In this document: positions 38,881 to 48,733 of the stretch, one piece after another
Numbering within the stretch: the first letter of the stretch is position 1
Layout: every line of letters begins with the position of its first letter
DNA from: Mycolicibacterium monacense
GTDB taxonomy: Bacteria > Actinomycetota > Actinomycetes > Mycobacteriales > Mycobacteriaceae
Assembly (NCBI RefSeq): GCF_010731575.1
Contig: NZ_AP022617.1
Span: forward strand, 1,178,001-1,242,000
Length of the DNA: 64,000 nucleotides
Direction: 5' to 3'
Notes under the pieces: generated by a model
The model's input: the letters and a program-made list of their open reading frames with translations, nothing else
Told to the model about the DNA's origin: nothing
Database searches by the model: none
Position numbers and translations under genes: made by a program

Positions 38881-40101
38881 ATGACGTCACCGGATGGTGC
38901 CCTTGGCATCTCGCTCTTCGACGATCGCTACATCCAGGACCCGGGTCCGCTCTACGCGCGGATGCACCGGGCCGGCGCTGTGCACCGCATCGGGGATTCC
39001 GGTTTCTACGCAGTCAGCGGATGGGACGCCGTGACCGAGGCGATCGCCCGCTGCGACGACTTCTCGTCGAACCTGACCGCGACCATGCTGTATCAGCCCG
39101 GCGGCGCGGTCACCGAGTTCCACCTCGGCGAACTCGGCGGCCCGACGCAGGCCCTCGCGACCGCGGACGAGCCGGCCCATTCCGTCCATCGCAAAGCGCT
39201 GCTACCGCATCTGGCGGTCAAACGCATTCGCGCGTTCGAGCCGTTCATCGACGACACCGCCGCGCAACTCTGGGACACCCACCTTCGAGACGGCCGCATC
39301 GAGTGGATGGGTGCGGTGGCCAACCGGCTGCCGATGATGATCGTCGGGCGGATCATCGGCGTGCCCGACGCCGACGTCGACAAGCTCATCCGATGGGGGT
39401 ACTCGGCCACCCAGGTCGTCGAGGGTCTGGTCACCCAACAGCAATTGGACGCCGCTTCTGTCGCGGTGTTGGAGTTGAGCGGTTACATCGCCGACCAGTT
39501 CCGGCGTGCGGCAGCAGGTTCCCGCGAGAATCTGCTCGGCGACCTCGCAGCCGCGTGCGCCGATGGCACGCTGGACGATATGGCGGCGTTGGCCATGATG
39601 ATCACCCTGTTCAGCGCCGGGGGCGAGTCGACGGCGTCGCTGATCGGCTCCGCCGCATGGATTCTCGCGACCCGCCAGGACATCCAGCAGCGGGTCCGCG
39701 CCCGGCCCGAACTGCTCGACGCATTCCTCGAAGAGGTGTTGCGCTGCGAACCGCCGTTCCGCGGCCACTACCGGCACGTCGTCCACGACACCACGCTCTG
39801 CGACGTCGACCTACCGGCGGGATCCCGGCTGCTGCTGCTCTGGGGCGCGGCCAATCGCGACCCGTCACACTTCGACGACCCCGGCGACTTCCGGCTCGAC
39901 CGCCCCGCCGGCAGGGGGCACATGGCGTTCGGCAGGGGTGCGCACTTCTGTGTCGGAGCGGCCCTGGCCAGACTGGAGGCCAGGATCGTCATCCGTCAGC
40001 TCCTCGAACGCACCTCGCAGGTGGACGCGGTCGAGGTCGGCCGCTGGTTGCCGAGTCTCTTGGTGCGTCGACTCGAACGCCTGGAACTGGCGGTGGATTG
40101 A
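38881..40101 (+). CDS. Cytochrome P450
   Basis: A 406-residue soluble haem monooxygenase. Motifs are the I-helix region FSAGGESTASLIGSAAW, the K-helix ExxR in FLEEVLRCEPP, and the haem loop MAFGRGAHFCVGAALARLEA with the axial thiolate Cys357. The I-helix has G-E-S-T rather than the commoner G-x-[DE]-T-T, with Glu replacing Asp. Redox partners are not adjacent and the substrate is unknown. It is divergent from a tetR gene. Confidence 0.93.
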   Translation: MTSPDGALGISLFDDRYIQDPGPLYARMHRAGAVHRIGDSGFYAVSGWDAVTEAIARCDDFSSNLTATMLYQPGGAVTEFHLGELGGPTQALATADEPAHSVHRKALLPHLAVKRIRAFEPFIDDTAAQLWDTHLRDGRIEWMGAVANRLPMMIVGRIIGVPDADVDKLIRWGYSATQVVEGLVTQQQLDAASVAVLELSGYIADQFRRAAAGSRENLLGDLAAACADGTLDDMAALAMMITLFSAGGESTASLIGSAAWILATRQDIQQRVRARPELLDAFLEEVLRCEPPFRGHYRHVVHDTTLCDVDLPAGSRLLLLWGAANRDPSHFDDPGDFRLDRPAGRGHMAFGRGAHFCVGAALARLEARIVIRQLLERTSQVDAVEVGRWLPSLLVRRLERLELAVD

Positions 40102-40113
40102 CTGGGACCGTGG

Positions 40114-41160
40114 TCAGTCGCCGGAACCGTTTTCGCCGCTGGACGTCTCGGCGGTCTTGGCGGCGGATTCTTGCTCAGCGCTCTCGCCCTCGGCCTGATC
40201 GGCGTCGGGCTGATCGGCGTCGGACGGGTCGTCCACGGACGGGTCGTCCGCAACCTCCTGCGACTCCTCGTCTTCGGAGTCCGAAGCCGGCTCCTCGACG
40301 TCCTCGGCTGCGGACCCGGAGTCTCCCGGCGCCTGCACCTCCGCCGCCGGGTCGGTCTCGGTCTCGGTCTCGTCGATCTTCTCGGTCGCGATCTGCTCGA
40401 CGCTCGCCTGCGGGGCAGGATCCGCGAGCGGACCGTCGGTGGTGTCGGTGACGATCTCGTCGAACTCGCTCGAGGCCGCCACTGTCACGGCGGGCGCCGA
40501 CTCCGAAGCGAGGCGCGGCAGCGGGGGAGTCGGTAACGGCGGCAATGGGATCGGGAACCATCCGAGGCTCAGGACGTAGTCGATCTCGTCGACGATCCCG
40601 TTGCCCACGCCGTTGGCGGCGGTGCTGACGATCGCGTTGATGCCCTCGAGCCACACGGCGGGGTTGAGCGCGTCGTTCACCACCGGATCGAGGAAGTCGT
40701 AGACGAAGCTGTCGACCGTGGGCAGGACGAGATCCGGATACCAGATGTAGATCTGGTCGGAGATCAGGTATCCCAACGGAACCCAGTTGAGCAACCAGGG
40801 GCCGAGATCCAGCGCCACGTAGTTGGCCCAGTACCTCGCCACCGAGTAGACGTCGTCGATGACGGTGGAGGCCGTGTCGAGCACAGCCGGATCGTCGAAC
40901 GCCGCCGCGGCGACCCTCACGGGAGGTTCGTCCGCGCCGATCGGCGCCTGCGCGAGTTGGCCGACCAGTGCGAGCGCCGATCTCAGCTCGTCCGCCGAGG
41001 GTGGTTCGACCGGCGGCGCGAGCGTTGCGACGCCGGCGGTGTTGACCACCGGCCGGACGACCTCGACCGTCGTCGGGAGCAGCGGGGTGCTGACCACCAG
41101 CGCACCGCCGGTCAACGCGACGACGCCGGCAGTGAACACCGCGCGTACCGAACCGTTCAT
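40114..41160 (-). CDS. Exported protein with acidic repeat-like tail
   Basis: A 348-residue exported protein. The N-terminal signal is VRAVFTAGVVALTGGALVVSTPLLP. A Trp/Tyr-rich central part (VARYWANYVALDLGPWLLNW... IWYPDLVLPTVDSFVYDFLDP, about 105-175) resembles other mycobacterial envelope proteins of the GjpA/PE-like type. A Pro-rich hinge precedes a disordered tail (about 215-348) extremely rich in Asp, Glu, Ser and Ala. No enzymatic motif is present. Confidence 0.7.
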   Translation of the reverse strand: MNGSVRAVFTAGVVALTGGALVVSTPLLPTTVEVVRPVVNTAGVATLAPPVEPPSADELRSALALVGQLAQAPIGADEPPVRVAAAAFDDPAVLDTASTVIDDVYSVARYWANYVALDLGPWLLNWVPLGYLISDQIYIWYPDLVLPTVDSFVYDFLDPVVNDALNPAVWLEGINAIVSTAANGVGNGIVDEIDYVLSLGWFPIPLPPLPTPPLPRLASESAPAVTVAASSEFDEIVTDTTDGPLADPAPQASVEQIATEKIDETETETDPAAEVQAPGDSGSAAEDVEEPASDSEDEESQEVADDPSVDDPSDADQPDADQAEGESAEQESAAKTAETSSGENGSGD

Positions 41161-41284
41161 CCGAATCGCACCCCATCTGTCGACCGACCACATCCTCGCG
41201 GCGTGGACCAACGCGGTCCTTACCTTTTCACAGAAATGTCGCCGGCTGGAGGCGAGTGACTCGTTCGCGTTGCGGACCCTCGCG

Positions 41285-42964
41285 TCACCGGGTCGGGCGC
41301 AGCACCACGATGCCCGGGATGGTGCGCAGGTAGTCGCCCAACGGCTCGTCGACCACCTTGTTGTTCGCCCGCAGCGACGAGGCGTTCCGCACGACCGGTC
41401 CGTCGGGTCCGTCGACGAAGATCCCGACGTGCGTGACGTCGAGGCCGCCGTCCTCCGCGTACGCCCCGATGTAGTCACCGGTGCGCAGACCGGCCACGAC
41501 GGCGTCGTCGATCTCGGCACTCGGGAGGTAGGAGACCTGACGGGGGACCACCGGCAGCCCGGGCAGATGCACCCCGCCACCGTCCTTCTGGTTGAGGCGC
41601 TTGGCCACCGTGACCGACTTCGCGCCGAGATCCGCGGTCACATCCGTCGCGATCGCCGGTGTCGCGGTCGACCAGTCCGTGAAGAAATGCTTCCGGTTCC
41701 GGAATCCGACGACACCGCCTTTGTATCGCACCTCGATGAGGCGGTCGATGAACTCCTCACGGTCGTCGGCGCGTTTGAGCGCCTCCACGTAGTCGGCGTA
41801 GGTGAAACAGTCCACCGCCTCGACGTTGACGATGAGTTCCTCGGGTCGGGTCGGCGAACCTACGAGTGTGTTCGCGCCGTAGGGCACCCCGAGGAATCTT
41901 CCCGACACCGCCTCGGCCAGGGACGGAACCCGTTCGTGCAGAGCGCCGTTGCGGACCCGCAGCAGATCCCCGAGGATCTGTTCGCTGCGGGGCGAGACGC
42001 GGACGACCGGCGGTTCGAGGGGGTGTGCGGCCAGATAATCGGTGACCGGAACCGGTGCGGTCGCGGAGTACCCGACGGGCAGCGCCACGTCTCCGGCGGT
42101 CGAGTTGTAGTAGACGTCCCAGCGGTGGAATCCGGCGAACGCCGCCGGATCGCGGGCCATCACCGCCGCATAGTCGCTCACCGCCCGCACGTACTCGTTC
42201 GAGTTGTTGTACCGCCACAGCGCGGCATCGGGGTTGCGGGTGAAACCGTTGGCGGCGAGGTAGCGGCCCGCGGCCATGATGCTGTCGTGGGGTGAGGTGA
42301 TGTCGCCACCGCCCCCGTAGGCCGCGAACGTCGCGGGCATGAACTGCATCGGCCCCTGGGCGCCTGCCGTACTCACCCCGGCGATGCGCCCGAACGCCGT
42401 CTCCACCAGGTTGATCGCCGCCAGGTAGTTCCAGCCGACGCCGAAGGTCGCCTCGGCCTTGCGGTAGTAGCCCATCAACTCCTCGGCGGGCCGCGGCTCG
42501 ATGATCCGCCAGGCCGGCAGGGTCGGTTTGGCGTCGCCCTTGCTCAGCGACGACAACTGGCGCCGGGCGCTGACGTTGCGGTCGTAGATCTCAAGCAGCG
42601 GCGCCGGCACCCGCGGTCGCACGACCGGGTCCCACTCGGGGTGATGTCCCAGTGCGCGGTAGGCCAGCTGCTGGCGCCGCGCGGCCGCCCGCCGCACCTC
42701 CTCCGGAGACGACGGATCGCGCAGCGCCTGCTCGTCGGCGACGAGGTCGTCGACGATCCTCGCGGGGTCGGCCGCCAGGCGCAGTCTCGGTGGTTCGGCT
42801 GCGGCCCTCGGTGTGGCCGACGGCGCAGTCACCGCCTGGGGCGGCGACGGTGCGGCTGCCGGCTCGCTCGACGCCGAACAGCCGCCGGCGGCCACCGCGG
42901 CGACGACGAGTAGTGACGGCGCCGCCCTCCTCAACAGGGCGGCGAGGATCTGGTCGTTACTCAC
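41285..42964 (-). CDS. Lipoprotein with lytic transglycosylase and DUF1460 amidase-like domains
   Basis: A 559-residue, likely bifunctional cell-wall hydrolase. The signal ends in a lipobox (VAAGG-C, Cys29). Residues about 155-270 form a lytic transglycosylase domain with INLVETAFGRIAG (catalytic Glu) and AQGPMQFMPATFAAYG. Residues about 300-555 match DUF1460, an NlpC/P60-like fold known for N-acetylmuramoyl-L-alanine amidase activity, with NVEAVDCFTYADYVEAL (candidate Cys) and DVTHVGIFVDG (candidate His). The GTG start lies at the 5' end of the hydrolase signal. The fusion would cut both glycan and stem-peptide bonds. Confidence 0.82.
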   Translation of the reverse strand: MSNDQILAALLRRAAPSLLVVAAVAAGGCSASSEPAAAPSPPQAVTAPSATPRAAAEPPRLRLAADPARIVDDLVADEQALRDPSSPEEVRRAAARRQQLAYRALGHHPEWDPVVRPRVPAPLLEIYDRNVSARRQLSSLSKGDAKPTLPAWRIIEPRPAEELMGYYRKAEATFGVGWNYLAAINLVETAFGRIAGVSTAGAQGPMQFMPATFAAYGGGGDITSPHDSIMAAGRYLAANGFTRNPDAALWRYNNSNEYVRAVSDYAAVMARDPAAFAGFHRWDVYYNSTAGDVALPVGYSATAPVPVTDYLAAHPLEPPVVRVSPRSEQILGDLLRVRNGALHERVPSLAEAVSGRFLGVPYGANTLVGSPTRPEELIVNVEAVDCFTYADYVEALKRADDREEFIDRLIEVRYKGGVVGFRNRKHFFTDWSTATPAIATDVTADLGAKSVTVAKRLNQKDGGGVHLPGLPVVPRQVSYLPSAEIDDAVVAGLRTGDYIGAYAEDGGLDVTHVGIFVDGPDGPVVRNASSLRANNKVVDEPLGDYLRTIPGIVVLRPTR

Positions 42965-43111
42965 TGCTGTTCAACTCCCGCGCTTGCGTACACCCGACGG
43001 TCGCACATCCGGACCCTGGCGCGACGCCCGCCCCGCCGATGACCGTCGCGGCTTTCGCGCAATAGGGCCAATGCCTCCACATCCGCTCCCGGTTGAGAGC
43101 ACGATGGGCCC

Positions 43112-44209
43112 GTGAACGCCGGGGTGATCGACGCTGCGGGGTTGCAGCAGATGCTTGCCGCGTTGATCGAACGCGGCTACCGCGTGGTGGGCCCGACCGT
43201 CTCGGACAACGCGATCGTGCTCGCCGAACTGACCTCGGCCGACGATCTGCCCCGCGGCTGGGGTGTCGACGTCGCTCCCGGTAGCTACCGTCTGCGCCGC
43301 CGCGACGACGATGCGCTGTTCGGCCATTCCGCCGGGCCGCAGTCCTGGAAGCAATTCCTCCACCAGCCCAGGCAGCGGCTCTGGTCCTCGGACGGCGCCC
43401 CGTCCGACGAGCCCCCGAGGTACGCCTTCATCGGGGTGCGCGCATGCGACCTGTCGGCGATCCGCGTCCTCGACGGTGTGCTGGGCGGGGGCGCCCATCC
43501 GGACCGGGGCTTCACCGGGCGCCTGGAGCGGCTCTTCGTCGTCGCCGTGAACTGCACCGAACCCGGCGGGCTGTGCTTCTGCGCGTCGATGGGGACCGGC
43601 CCTGCGGTCGGTCCCGGCTACGACCTCGCCCTGACCGAACGCATCGACGGGCAGGGCAGGCGGTACGTCGTCGACGTGGGCAGCGACGACGGCGCCGACG
43701 TGCTGGCCGCCGTGGCGCACCGCGACGCCGAGCCGGCCGAGGTCGACTCGGCACGTGCTGATGTCCGCGAGGCCGCGAACCACATGGGCCGCCAGATGCC
43801 GGAACTCGACCTGCGCCGACTGCTGATCGACTCCCGGGAGTCGCCGCAGTGGGAGGAGGTCGCCGGCAGGTGTCTGACGTGCGGGAACTGCACCATGGTG
43901 TGTCCCACCTGCTTCTGCACGAGCGTCGAGGACGTCACCGACCTCAGCGGTGAGCACGCCGAGCGCTGGATGCACTGGGCGTCGTGCTTCGAGTTCGACT
44001 TCACGTTCGTGCACGAAGGAAGCACCAGGCAGACGGCGTCGTCGCGGTACCGGCACTGGCTGACCCACAAGCTGGGCTCCTGGCACGACCAGTTCGGCAG
44101 CAGCGGATGCGTGGGCTGCGGGCGCTGTATCGCGTGGTGCCCGACGGGCATCGACATCACCGAGGAAATGAACCGAATGGCCGACGGGGCGGACGCCGCC
44201 GATGACTGA
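43112..44209 (+). CDS. hyhB: Group 3b hydrogenase iron-sulfur subunit HyhB-like
   Basis: The beta subunit of an NADP-linked [NiFe] hydrogenase (sulfhydrogenase type), passing electrons between the diaphorase and small subunits. The 365-residue protein has an N-terminal domain with RYAFIGVRACDLSAIRVLD and NCTEPGGLCFC. Two 4Fe-4S clusters follow: CLTCGNCTMVCPTC (near 253) and CVGCGRCIAWCPTGID (near 334). The GTG start is inferred. It leads a five-gene hyd unit, each gene overlapping or abutting the next. Confidence 0.92.
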   Translation: MNAGVIDAAGLQQMLAALIERGYRVVGPTVSDNAIVLAELTSADDLPRGWGVDVAPGSYRLRRRDDDALFGHSAGPQSWKQFLHQPRQRLWSSDGAPSDEPPRYAFIGVRACDLSAIRVLDGVLGGGAHPDRGFTGRLERLFVVAVNCTEPGGLCFCASMGTGPAVGPGYDLALTERIDGQGRRYVVDVGSDDGADVLAAVAHRDAEPAEVDSARADVREAANHMGRQMPELDLRRLLIDSRESPQWEEVAGRCLTCGNCTMVCPTCFCTSVEDVTDLSGEHAERWMHWASCFEFDFTFVHEGSTRQTASSRYRHWLTHKLGSWHDQFGSSGCVGCGRCIAWCPTGIDITEEMNRMADGADAADD

Positions 44210-45056
44210 GGCCGCCACCGTGTCGGCGCCGATCTCGGCGATGACCCCGGTGCCGTACCGGGTACGCAGCCGGACCACCGAATCCCGTGACTCGGCCACC
44301 CTGTGTCTCGAACCGCTCGGCGCCCCGCTTCCCGCGCCGAAACCCGGTGAGTTCCTGATGCTGTACGCCTTCGGGGTCGGCGAGATCGCGATCTCGGTCA
44401 GCGGGGCGCCGACGGCCACCGACGACGCCATCACCCACACCATCCGCGCGGTCGGCGCCGTGAGCCGGGCCCTGCACGACGCGCAGCCCGGGACCGTCAT
44501 CGGGATGCGGGGGCCGTTCGGCACCAACTGGGGTCTCGACGACGCCGAGGGCCGCGATCTCGTCATCGTCGCCGGCGGGGTCGGCCTCGCACCGCTTCGG
44601 CCGGTGGTGCTCGGCGCGCTGGCCGACCGGGACCGCTACGGCAGGGTGGCGCTCATCGCCGGCGCCCGCTCACGTGAGGAGTTCCTGTTCTCCGACGAAC
44701 TCCGGCGATGGGCCGACAGCGGCGCCATCGACGTCCACCTGACCGTCGACGTTCCGGTCCAGGGCTGGCCCGGTGAGGTCGGCTTCGTCACCGAACCGCT
44801 GCGCCGCCTGCCCGTCCGGCCCGGCCGCACCACCGCATTCCTGTGCGGCCCCGAGCCGATGATGCGCAACGGCGCACAGGAGCTGCTTCGAAAAGGACTC
44901 GCGCACAGTGAGATCCGTGTCTCGCTCGAACGGAACATGCAGTGCGGGATCGCCTGGTGCGGGCACTGCCAGCTCGGCCCGCTACTGCTGTGCCGCGACG
45001 GACCCGTGGTGGGTTACGACGTCGCCGAGCCACTGCTGCAGGTCGAGGAGCTGTAG
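44202..45056 (+). CDS. hyhG: Group 3b hydrogenase diaphorase subunit HyhG-like
   Basis: A 284-residue FAD- and NAD(P)-binding subunit of the ferredoxin-NADP reductase superfamily. The FAD region is near PKPGEFLMLYAFGVGEIAISVSG, the NADP-binding core is VIVAGGVGLAPLRPVV, and AFLCGPEPMM follows. A C-terminal 2Fe-2S site is CGIAWCGHCQLGPLLLC. It links H2 to the NADP(H) pool. It overlaps hyhB by 8 bases and its stop abuts the small-subunit ATG. Confidence 0.92.
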   Translation: MTEAATVSAPISAMTPVPYRVRSRTTESRDSATLCLEPLGAPLPAPKPGEFLMLYAFGVGEIAISVSGAPTATDDAITHTIRAVGAVSRALHDAQPGTVIGMRGPFGTNWGLDDAEGRDLVIVAGGVGLAPLRPVVLGALADRDRYGRVALIAGARSREEFLFSDELRRWADSGAIDVHLTVDVPVQGWPGEVGFVTEPLRRLPVRPGRTTAFLCGPEPMMRNGAQELLRKGLAHSEIRVSLERNMQCGIAWCGHCQLGPLLLCRDGPVVGYDVAEPLLQVEEL

Positions 45057-45815
45057 ATGAGCCCACCCACGCTGGGGGTCTGGAAGTTCGCCTCGTGCGA
45101 CGGCTGTCAGCTGACCCTGCTCGACTGTGAGGACGAACTGCTCACCCTCGCCGGCCAGGTCCAGATCGCCACCTTCCTGGAGGCGTCGAGCGCGATCCTG
45201 GGTGGTCCCTACGACGTGTCGCTGGTCGAGGGTTCGATCACCACCGCGGCGGATGAACGGCGCATCAAGGAGATTCGCGAGCAGTCGAGGGTGCTGGTGA
45301 CCATCGGCGCTTGTGCGACCGCCGGCGGAGTCCAGGCCCTGCGCAACTTCGCCGACGTCGACGAGTTCGCCTCGGTCGTCTACGCCCGGCCCGACTACAT
45401 CGACACGTTGGCGACCTCCACCCCGGCGGCGGCCCACGTCGAGGTCGACTATCAGCTGCAGGGCTGCCCGATCGACCGTGGCCAGTTGCTCGAGACCCTG
45501 GCCGCGCTGCTGGTGGGGCGCAAACCGCGGCTGCCGGCCAAGACGGTGTGCACCGAATGCAAACTCCGCGGGGTGACGTGCGTGATGGTCGCCGAGGGCG
45601 TGCCCTGCCTCGGGCCGGTGACGCACGCCGGTTGCGGTGCACTGTGTCCGACGTATCACCGCGGGTGCTACGGGTGTTTCGGTCCCGCGGCGACGCCGAA
45701 CACCGCCGCGCTCATCCCGGTGCTGCGCCGTGACGGGATGTCGGGCGGTGACGTCGACCGGGTGTTCTCGACGTTCAACGTCGCGAAGTTCGCCGAGCAC
45801 CGGGACGATACGTGA
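45057..45815 (+). CDS. hyhS: [NiFe] hydrogenase small subunit, group 3b
   Basis: A 252-residue subunit carrying the proximal and further Fe-S clusters. The N-terminal [16 protein letters not shown] is the proximal-cluster motif. Later cysteines lie in [55 protein letters not shown]. There is no Tat signal, in line with a cytoplasmic group 3 enzyme. The stop overlaps the large-subunit GTG by 4 bases. Confidence 0.94.
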   Translation: MSPPTLGVWKFASCDGCQLTLLDCEDELLTLAGQVQIATFLEASSAILGGPYDVSLVEGSITTAADERRIKEIREQSRVLVTIGACATAGGVQALRNFADVDEFASVVYARPDYIDTLATSTPAAAHVEVDYQLQGCPIDRGQLLETLAALLVGRKPRLPAKTVCTECKLRGVTCVMVAEGVPCLGPVTHAGCGALCPTYHRGCYGCFGPAATPNTAALIPVLRRDGMSGGDVDRVFSTFNVAKFAEHRDDT

Positions 45816-47104
45816 ATCCCGAGATCCGCACCCTGACCGTCGGCGCGCTGACCCGTGTGGAAGGTGAAGGGGCGCTGCACGTCACGTTGACCGACGGCGT
45901 GGTGGAAAGCGTCGAACTGAACATCTACGAGCCGCCGCGGTTCTTCGAGGCGTTCCTGCGGGGACGGGCCTACACCGAACCGCCCGACATCACCGCGCGG
46001 GTCTGCGGCATCTGCCCGGTGGCCTATCAGGTCAGTGCCTGCAACGCGATCGAGGATGCGTGCGGCGTGACGCTCGATCCCGAACTGATCGAGCTGCGGC
46101 GGCTGCTGTACTGCGGGGAGTGGATCCACAGTCACGCCCTGCACATCTATCTGCTGCACGCACCGGACTTCCTGGGATACCCGGACGCCATCAGCTTCGC
46201 CAAGGACCACCGGGAGTTCCTCGAACGCGGGCTGGCCCTGAAGAAGGCCGGGAACCGGCTGATGGAGCAGATCGGCGGGCGGGCCATCCACCCGATCAAC
46301 GTCCGATTGGGAGGCTTCTACTCGGTTCCGCGCCGCGACGAGCTCGGACCGCTGGCCGAGGAACTGCGCCGCGCGCTGGACGACGCCCTGTTCACGCTGC
46401 GGTCGGTGGCCGAATTCGACTTCCCCGACGTGGAATTCGACCACGAGTTCCTCGCGCTGACGCAACCGGACCGGTACGCGATCGAGGACGGCGCGATCGT
46501 GCGCAGCGCTGGGCCCGCATTCCCGGTGGCCGACTTCAGCGAGCACGTCAGGGAGATGCAGGTGCCGCACTCCACGGCGCTGCACGCGACGCTCGACGGG
46601 GAGCGCTATCTGACCGGGCCGCTCGCGCGGTACTCGCTGAGCTCGGCCGCCCTCTCACCGACCGCCCGGCAGGCTGCCGCACAGGCGGGGCTGGGTGCGC
46701 AGTGCCGAAACCCGTTCCGCAGCATCGTCGTCCGTGCTGTGGAGGTCGTGTACGCGATCGAGGAGGCGCTGCGGATCATCGAGGACTACGAGCGGCCCGC
46801 CCGGCCGTTCGTCGACGTGCCGGCCCGCGCCGGCGTCGGCCACGGCGTCAGCGAGGCGCCGCGCGGGCTGCTGTACCACCGCTACGAGATCGGCGACGAC
46901 GGTCTGGTCAGCGCGGCGACGATGGTGCCACCGACCGCGCAGAACCAGGCCGCCATCGAATACGAGATGGGCCGGCTGGTGGCCGGCAACCTCACGCTCG
47001 ACGATGCGGAGTTGACGTCATTGTGCGAGCGGTCGATCCGCAACCACGACCCGTGCATCTCGTGTTCGGCGCACTTCCTGACGCTCACCGTCGAGCGCGG
47101 ATGA
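45812..47104 (+). CDS. hyhL: [NiFe] hydrogenase large subunit, group 3b
   Basis: The catalytic subunit, 430 residues. The Ni ligands are in L1 [11 protein letters not shown] (near 62) and L2 [11 protein letters not shown] (near 412). The L2 form DPCISC-x-x-H is typical of group 3b/3c. A short C-terminal peptide after the His is available for maturation cleavage. The TGA overlaps the protease ATG (ATGA). Maturation factors HypABCDEF are not in the window. In M. smegmatis the group 3b enzyme is a hypoxia-induced, H2-evolving fermentative hydrogenase. Confidence 0.95.
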   Translation: MNPEIRTLTVGALTRVEGEGALHVTLTDGVVESVELNIYEPPRFFEAFLRGRAYTEPPDITARVCGICPVAYQVSACNAIEDACGVTLDPELIELRRLLYCGEWIHSHALHIYLLHAPDFLGYPDAISFAKDHREFLERGLALKKAGNRLMEQIGGRAIHPINVRLGGFYSVPRRDELGPLAEELRRALDDALFTLRSVAEFDFPDVEFDHEFLALTQPDRYAIEDGAIVRSAGPAFPVADFSEHVREMQVPHSTALHATLDGERYLTGPLARYSLSSAALSPTARQAAAQAGLGAQCRNPFRSIVVRAVEVVYAIEEALRIIEDYERPARPFVDVPARAGVGHGVSEAPRGLLYHRYEIGDDGLVSAATMVPPTAQNQAAIEYEMGRLVAGNLTLDDAELTSLCERSIRNHDPCISCSAHFLTLTVERG

Positions 47105-47601
47105 GCGACATCGTCGTGATCGGCGTCGGCAACAGCTGTCGCCGGGACGACGGTGTGGGCCCGGCCGTCGCTTCGGCCGTCGATGCCCGCGGGACTCCCG
47201 GCGTCCGGGTGCTCAGCGTCGCCGACGACCCGTGCGCGATCCTCGACGCGTGGGCCGGGGCCCGGCTGGCCGTGGTGATCGATGCCGCGGTCGCGACACC
47301 GTCGACACCGGGCCGGATCCACCGTTGCGCCGCCGATCAACTGCCGGCGTCGTCGACCGTGACGTCGCATGCCGTCGACCTCGCCACGGTGCTCGAGTTG
47401 GGTCGAGCGCTGGACCGGATGCCCGGGGATCTCCTGGTGTTCGCCGTCGAAGCCGCCGACACCGGGGTGGGACTGGGCTTGTCCGCCGCGGTGGCCGCGG
47501 CCGTGCCGGAGGTGGTCGACGCCGTGCTGGCCGAGATCGAGCACATGCCGTCAGGCCGCCAACAAGGGTCCAAATGCCCTGGCCGCGGGTCGCCGCGGTG
47601 A
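47101..47601 (+). CDS. Hydrogenase maturation protease (HycI/HyaD family)
   Basis: A 166-residue endopeptidase that trims the large subunit after Ni insertion. The N-terminus IVVIGVGNSCRRDDGVGPAV contains the metal-binding GxGNxxxxDDGxG motif with its Asp. A later VIDAAVA and the TSHAVDLATVLEL His are also typical. It is translationally coupled to the large subunit. The C-terminal tail after EIEHMP is not conserved-looking. Confidence 0.9.
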   Translation: MSDIVVIGVGNSCRRDDGVGPAVASAVDARGTPGVRVLSVADDPCAILDAWAGARLAVVIDAAVATPSTPGRIHRCAADQLPASSTVTSHAVDLATVLELGRALDRMPGDLLVFAVEAADTGVGLGLSAAVAAAVPEVVDAVLAEIEHMPSGRQQGSKCPGRGSPR

Positions 47602-47629
47602 ACCACGATCACATCGGGAGGTGACGCTG

Positions 47630-48733
47630 GTGAGCACTCATTGGCTGGTGATGGACCACTCGAGGGACGGTGACGGCGCGCCGTACCGCACAAGGTTGGC
47701 CGCGGCCGGCCGGCATCTGCCCGCGACCCGTCTGACGACCGACGAGTTGATGTCGACGACGCGGCACAACACCCACATCGACCTCGAACGCCTCACCGGG
47801 ATCCACGAGCGCCGGGTGTCGGTCGGGGACGAGGACTCCTACAGCCTGGCCACCACGGCGGCGCGCGACTGCCTGGACAGGGCTGAGACGCCGGCCTCCG
47901 AGATCGACGTCGTCATCAGCTGCAGCATCACGAAGTTCCACGGCGGTCTGACCCAGTGGATGGAACCGACGATGAGCAGCGCGGTCGCGCATGCCATCGG
48001 TGCACAGCGGGCGATGACGTTCGACCTGTCCAATGCGTGCGCCGGGATGCTCACGGGCGTCACGGTTCTGAACAACTGGATACGCCAGGGCGTGGTGCGG
48101 CGGGGCCTGGTGGTCAGCGGCGAATACATCTCCCAGCTGGGCCACAATGCCGCCCGCCACATCCGCACCATCATGAGCAAGGAACTGGCCTGTCTGACCC
48201 TGGGCGACGCCGGCGCTGCATTGCTGCTCGAACGCGCCGGCGCCGACTCGGGCGCGATCAGCCTGGCCGGCTTCACCACGATCGCCGACCACAGCCGGCT
48301 GTGCCTGGCCTACCCGAAGGGCCGCGATCCGGGGGCGCGGATGTTCACCGACTCCCGGGCGATCCAGCGGGCGGCGATCGCCGACACGCCGGTGCTGCTG
48401 CACGAGGTCCTGGACGCGGCCGGGATCGCGATCCACGACATCGACCACGTGATCACGCATCAGACCTCGGCGCGGGCCATCCGCAAGGGGATGGCCGAGA
48501 TGTCCGCGGTCTTCGGCGACAGCCCCCGCCACGACGCGGTGATCACCGTCGACCGCTACGGGAACACGGCGTCGACGACACATACGGTGGCCCTCGTCGA
48601 AGAGTTGGAGGCAGGCCACATCGAGCCCGGCGAGACGATCGCGCTCATCGCGCTGGCGTCGGGGCTCGAGATCGGGGTCGTACTCATCGAGGTGGACGAG
48701 GATCTGGTGAATCGCTATGGGCACCATCATTGA
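47630..48733 (+). CDS. KAS III-like beta-ketoacyl synthase with intact triad
   Basis: A 367-residue thiolase-fold condensing enzyme of the FabH superfamily. The triad is visible: Cys137 in LSNACAGML, His277 in VITHQTSA, Asn312 in RYGNTAST. The N-terminus DHSRDGDGAPYRTRLAAAGRHLP extends the fold. The GTG at 47630 is set by GGGAGG 8 bases upstream. It begins 28 bases after the hydrogenase protease, so it is probably in the same transcript. The acyl substrate is unknown. A housekeeping FabH is unlikely in this context. Confidence 0.85.
   Translation: MSTHWLVMDHSRDGDGAPYRTRLAAAGRHLPATRLTTDELMSTTRHNTHIDLERLTGIHERRVSVGDEDSYSLATTAARDCLDRAETPASEIDVVISCSITKFHGGLTQWMEPTMSSAVAHAIGAQRAMTFDLSNACAGMLTGVTVLNNWIRQGVVRRGLVVSGEYISQLGHNAARHIRTIMSKELACLTLGDAGAALLLERAGADSGAISLAGFTTIADHSRLCLAYPKGRDPGARMFTDSRAIQRAAIADTPVLLHEVLDAAGIAIHDIDHVITHQTSARAIRKGMAEMSAVFGDSPRHDAVITVDRYGNTASTTHTVALVEELEAGHIEPGETIALIALASGLEIGVVLIEVDEDLVNRYGHHH

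Noticed and set aside
43064..43084. Possible DosR box (ATAGGGCCAATGCCTCCAC) upstream of hyhB
   Set aside because: Well placed, but the second half-site does not match and only about 9 of 20 positions agree; not reported as a feature.
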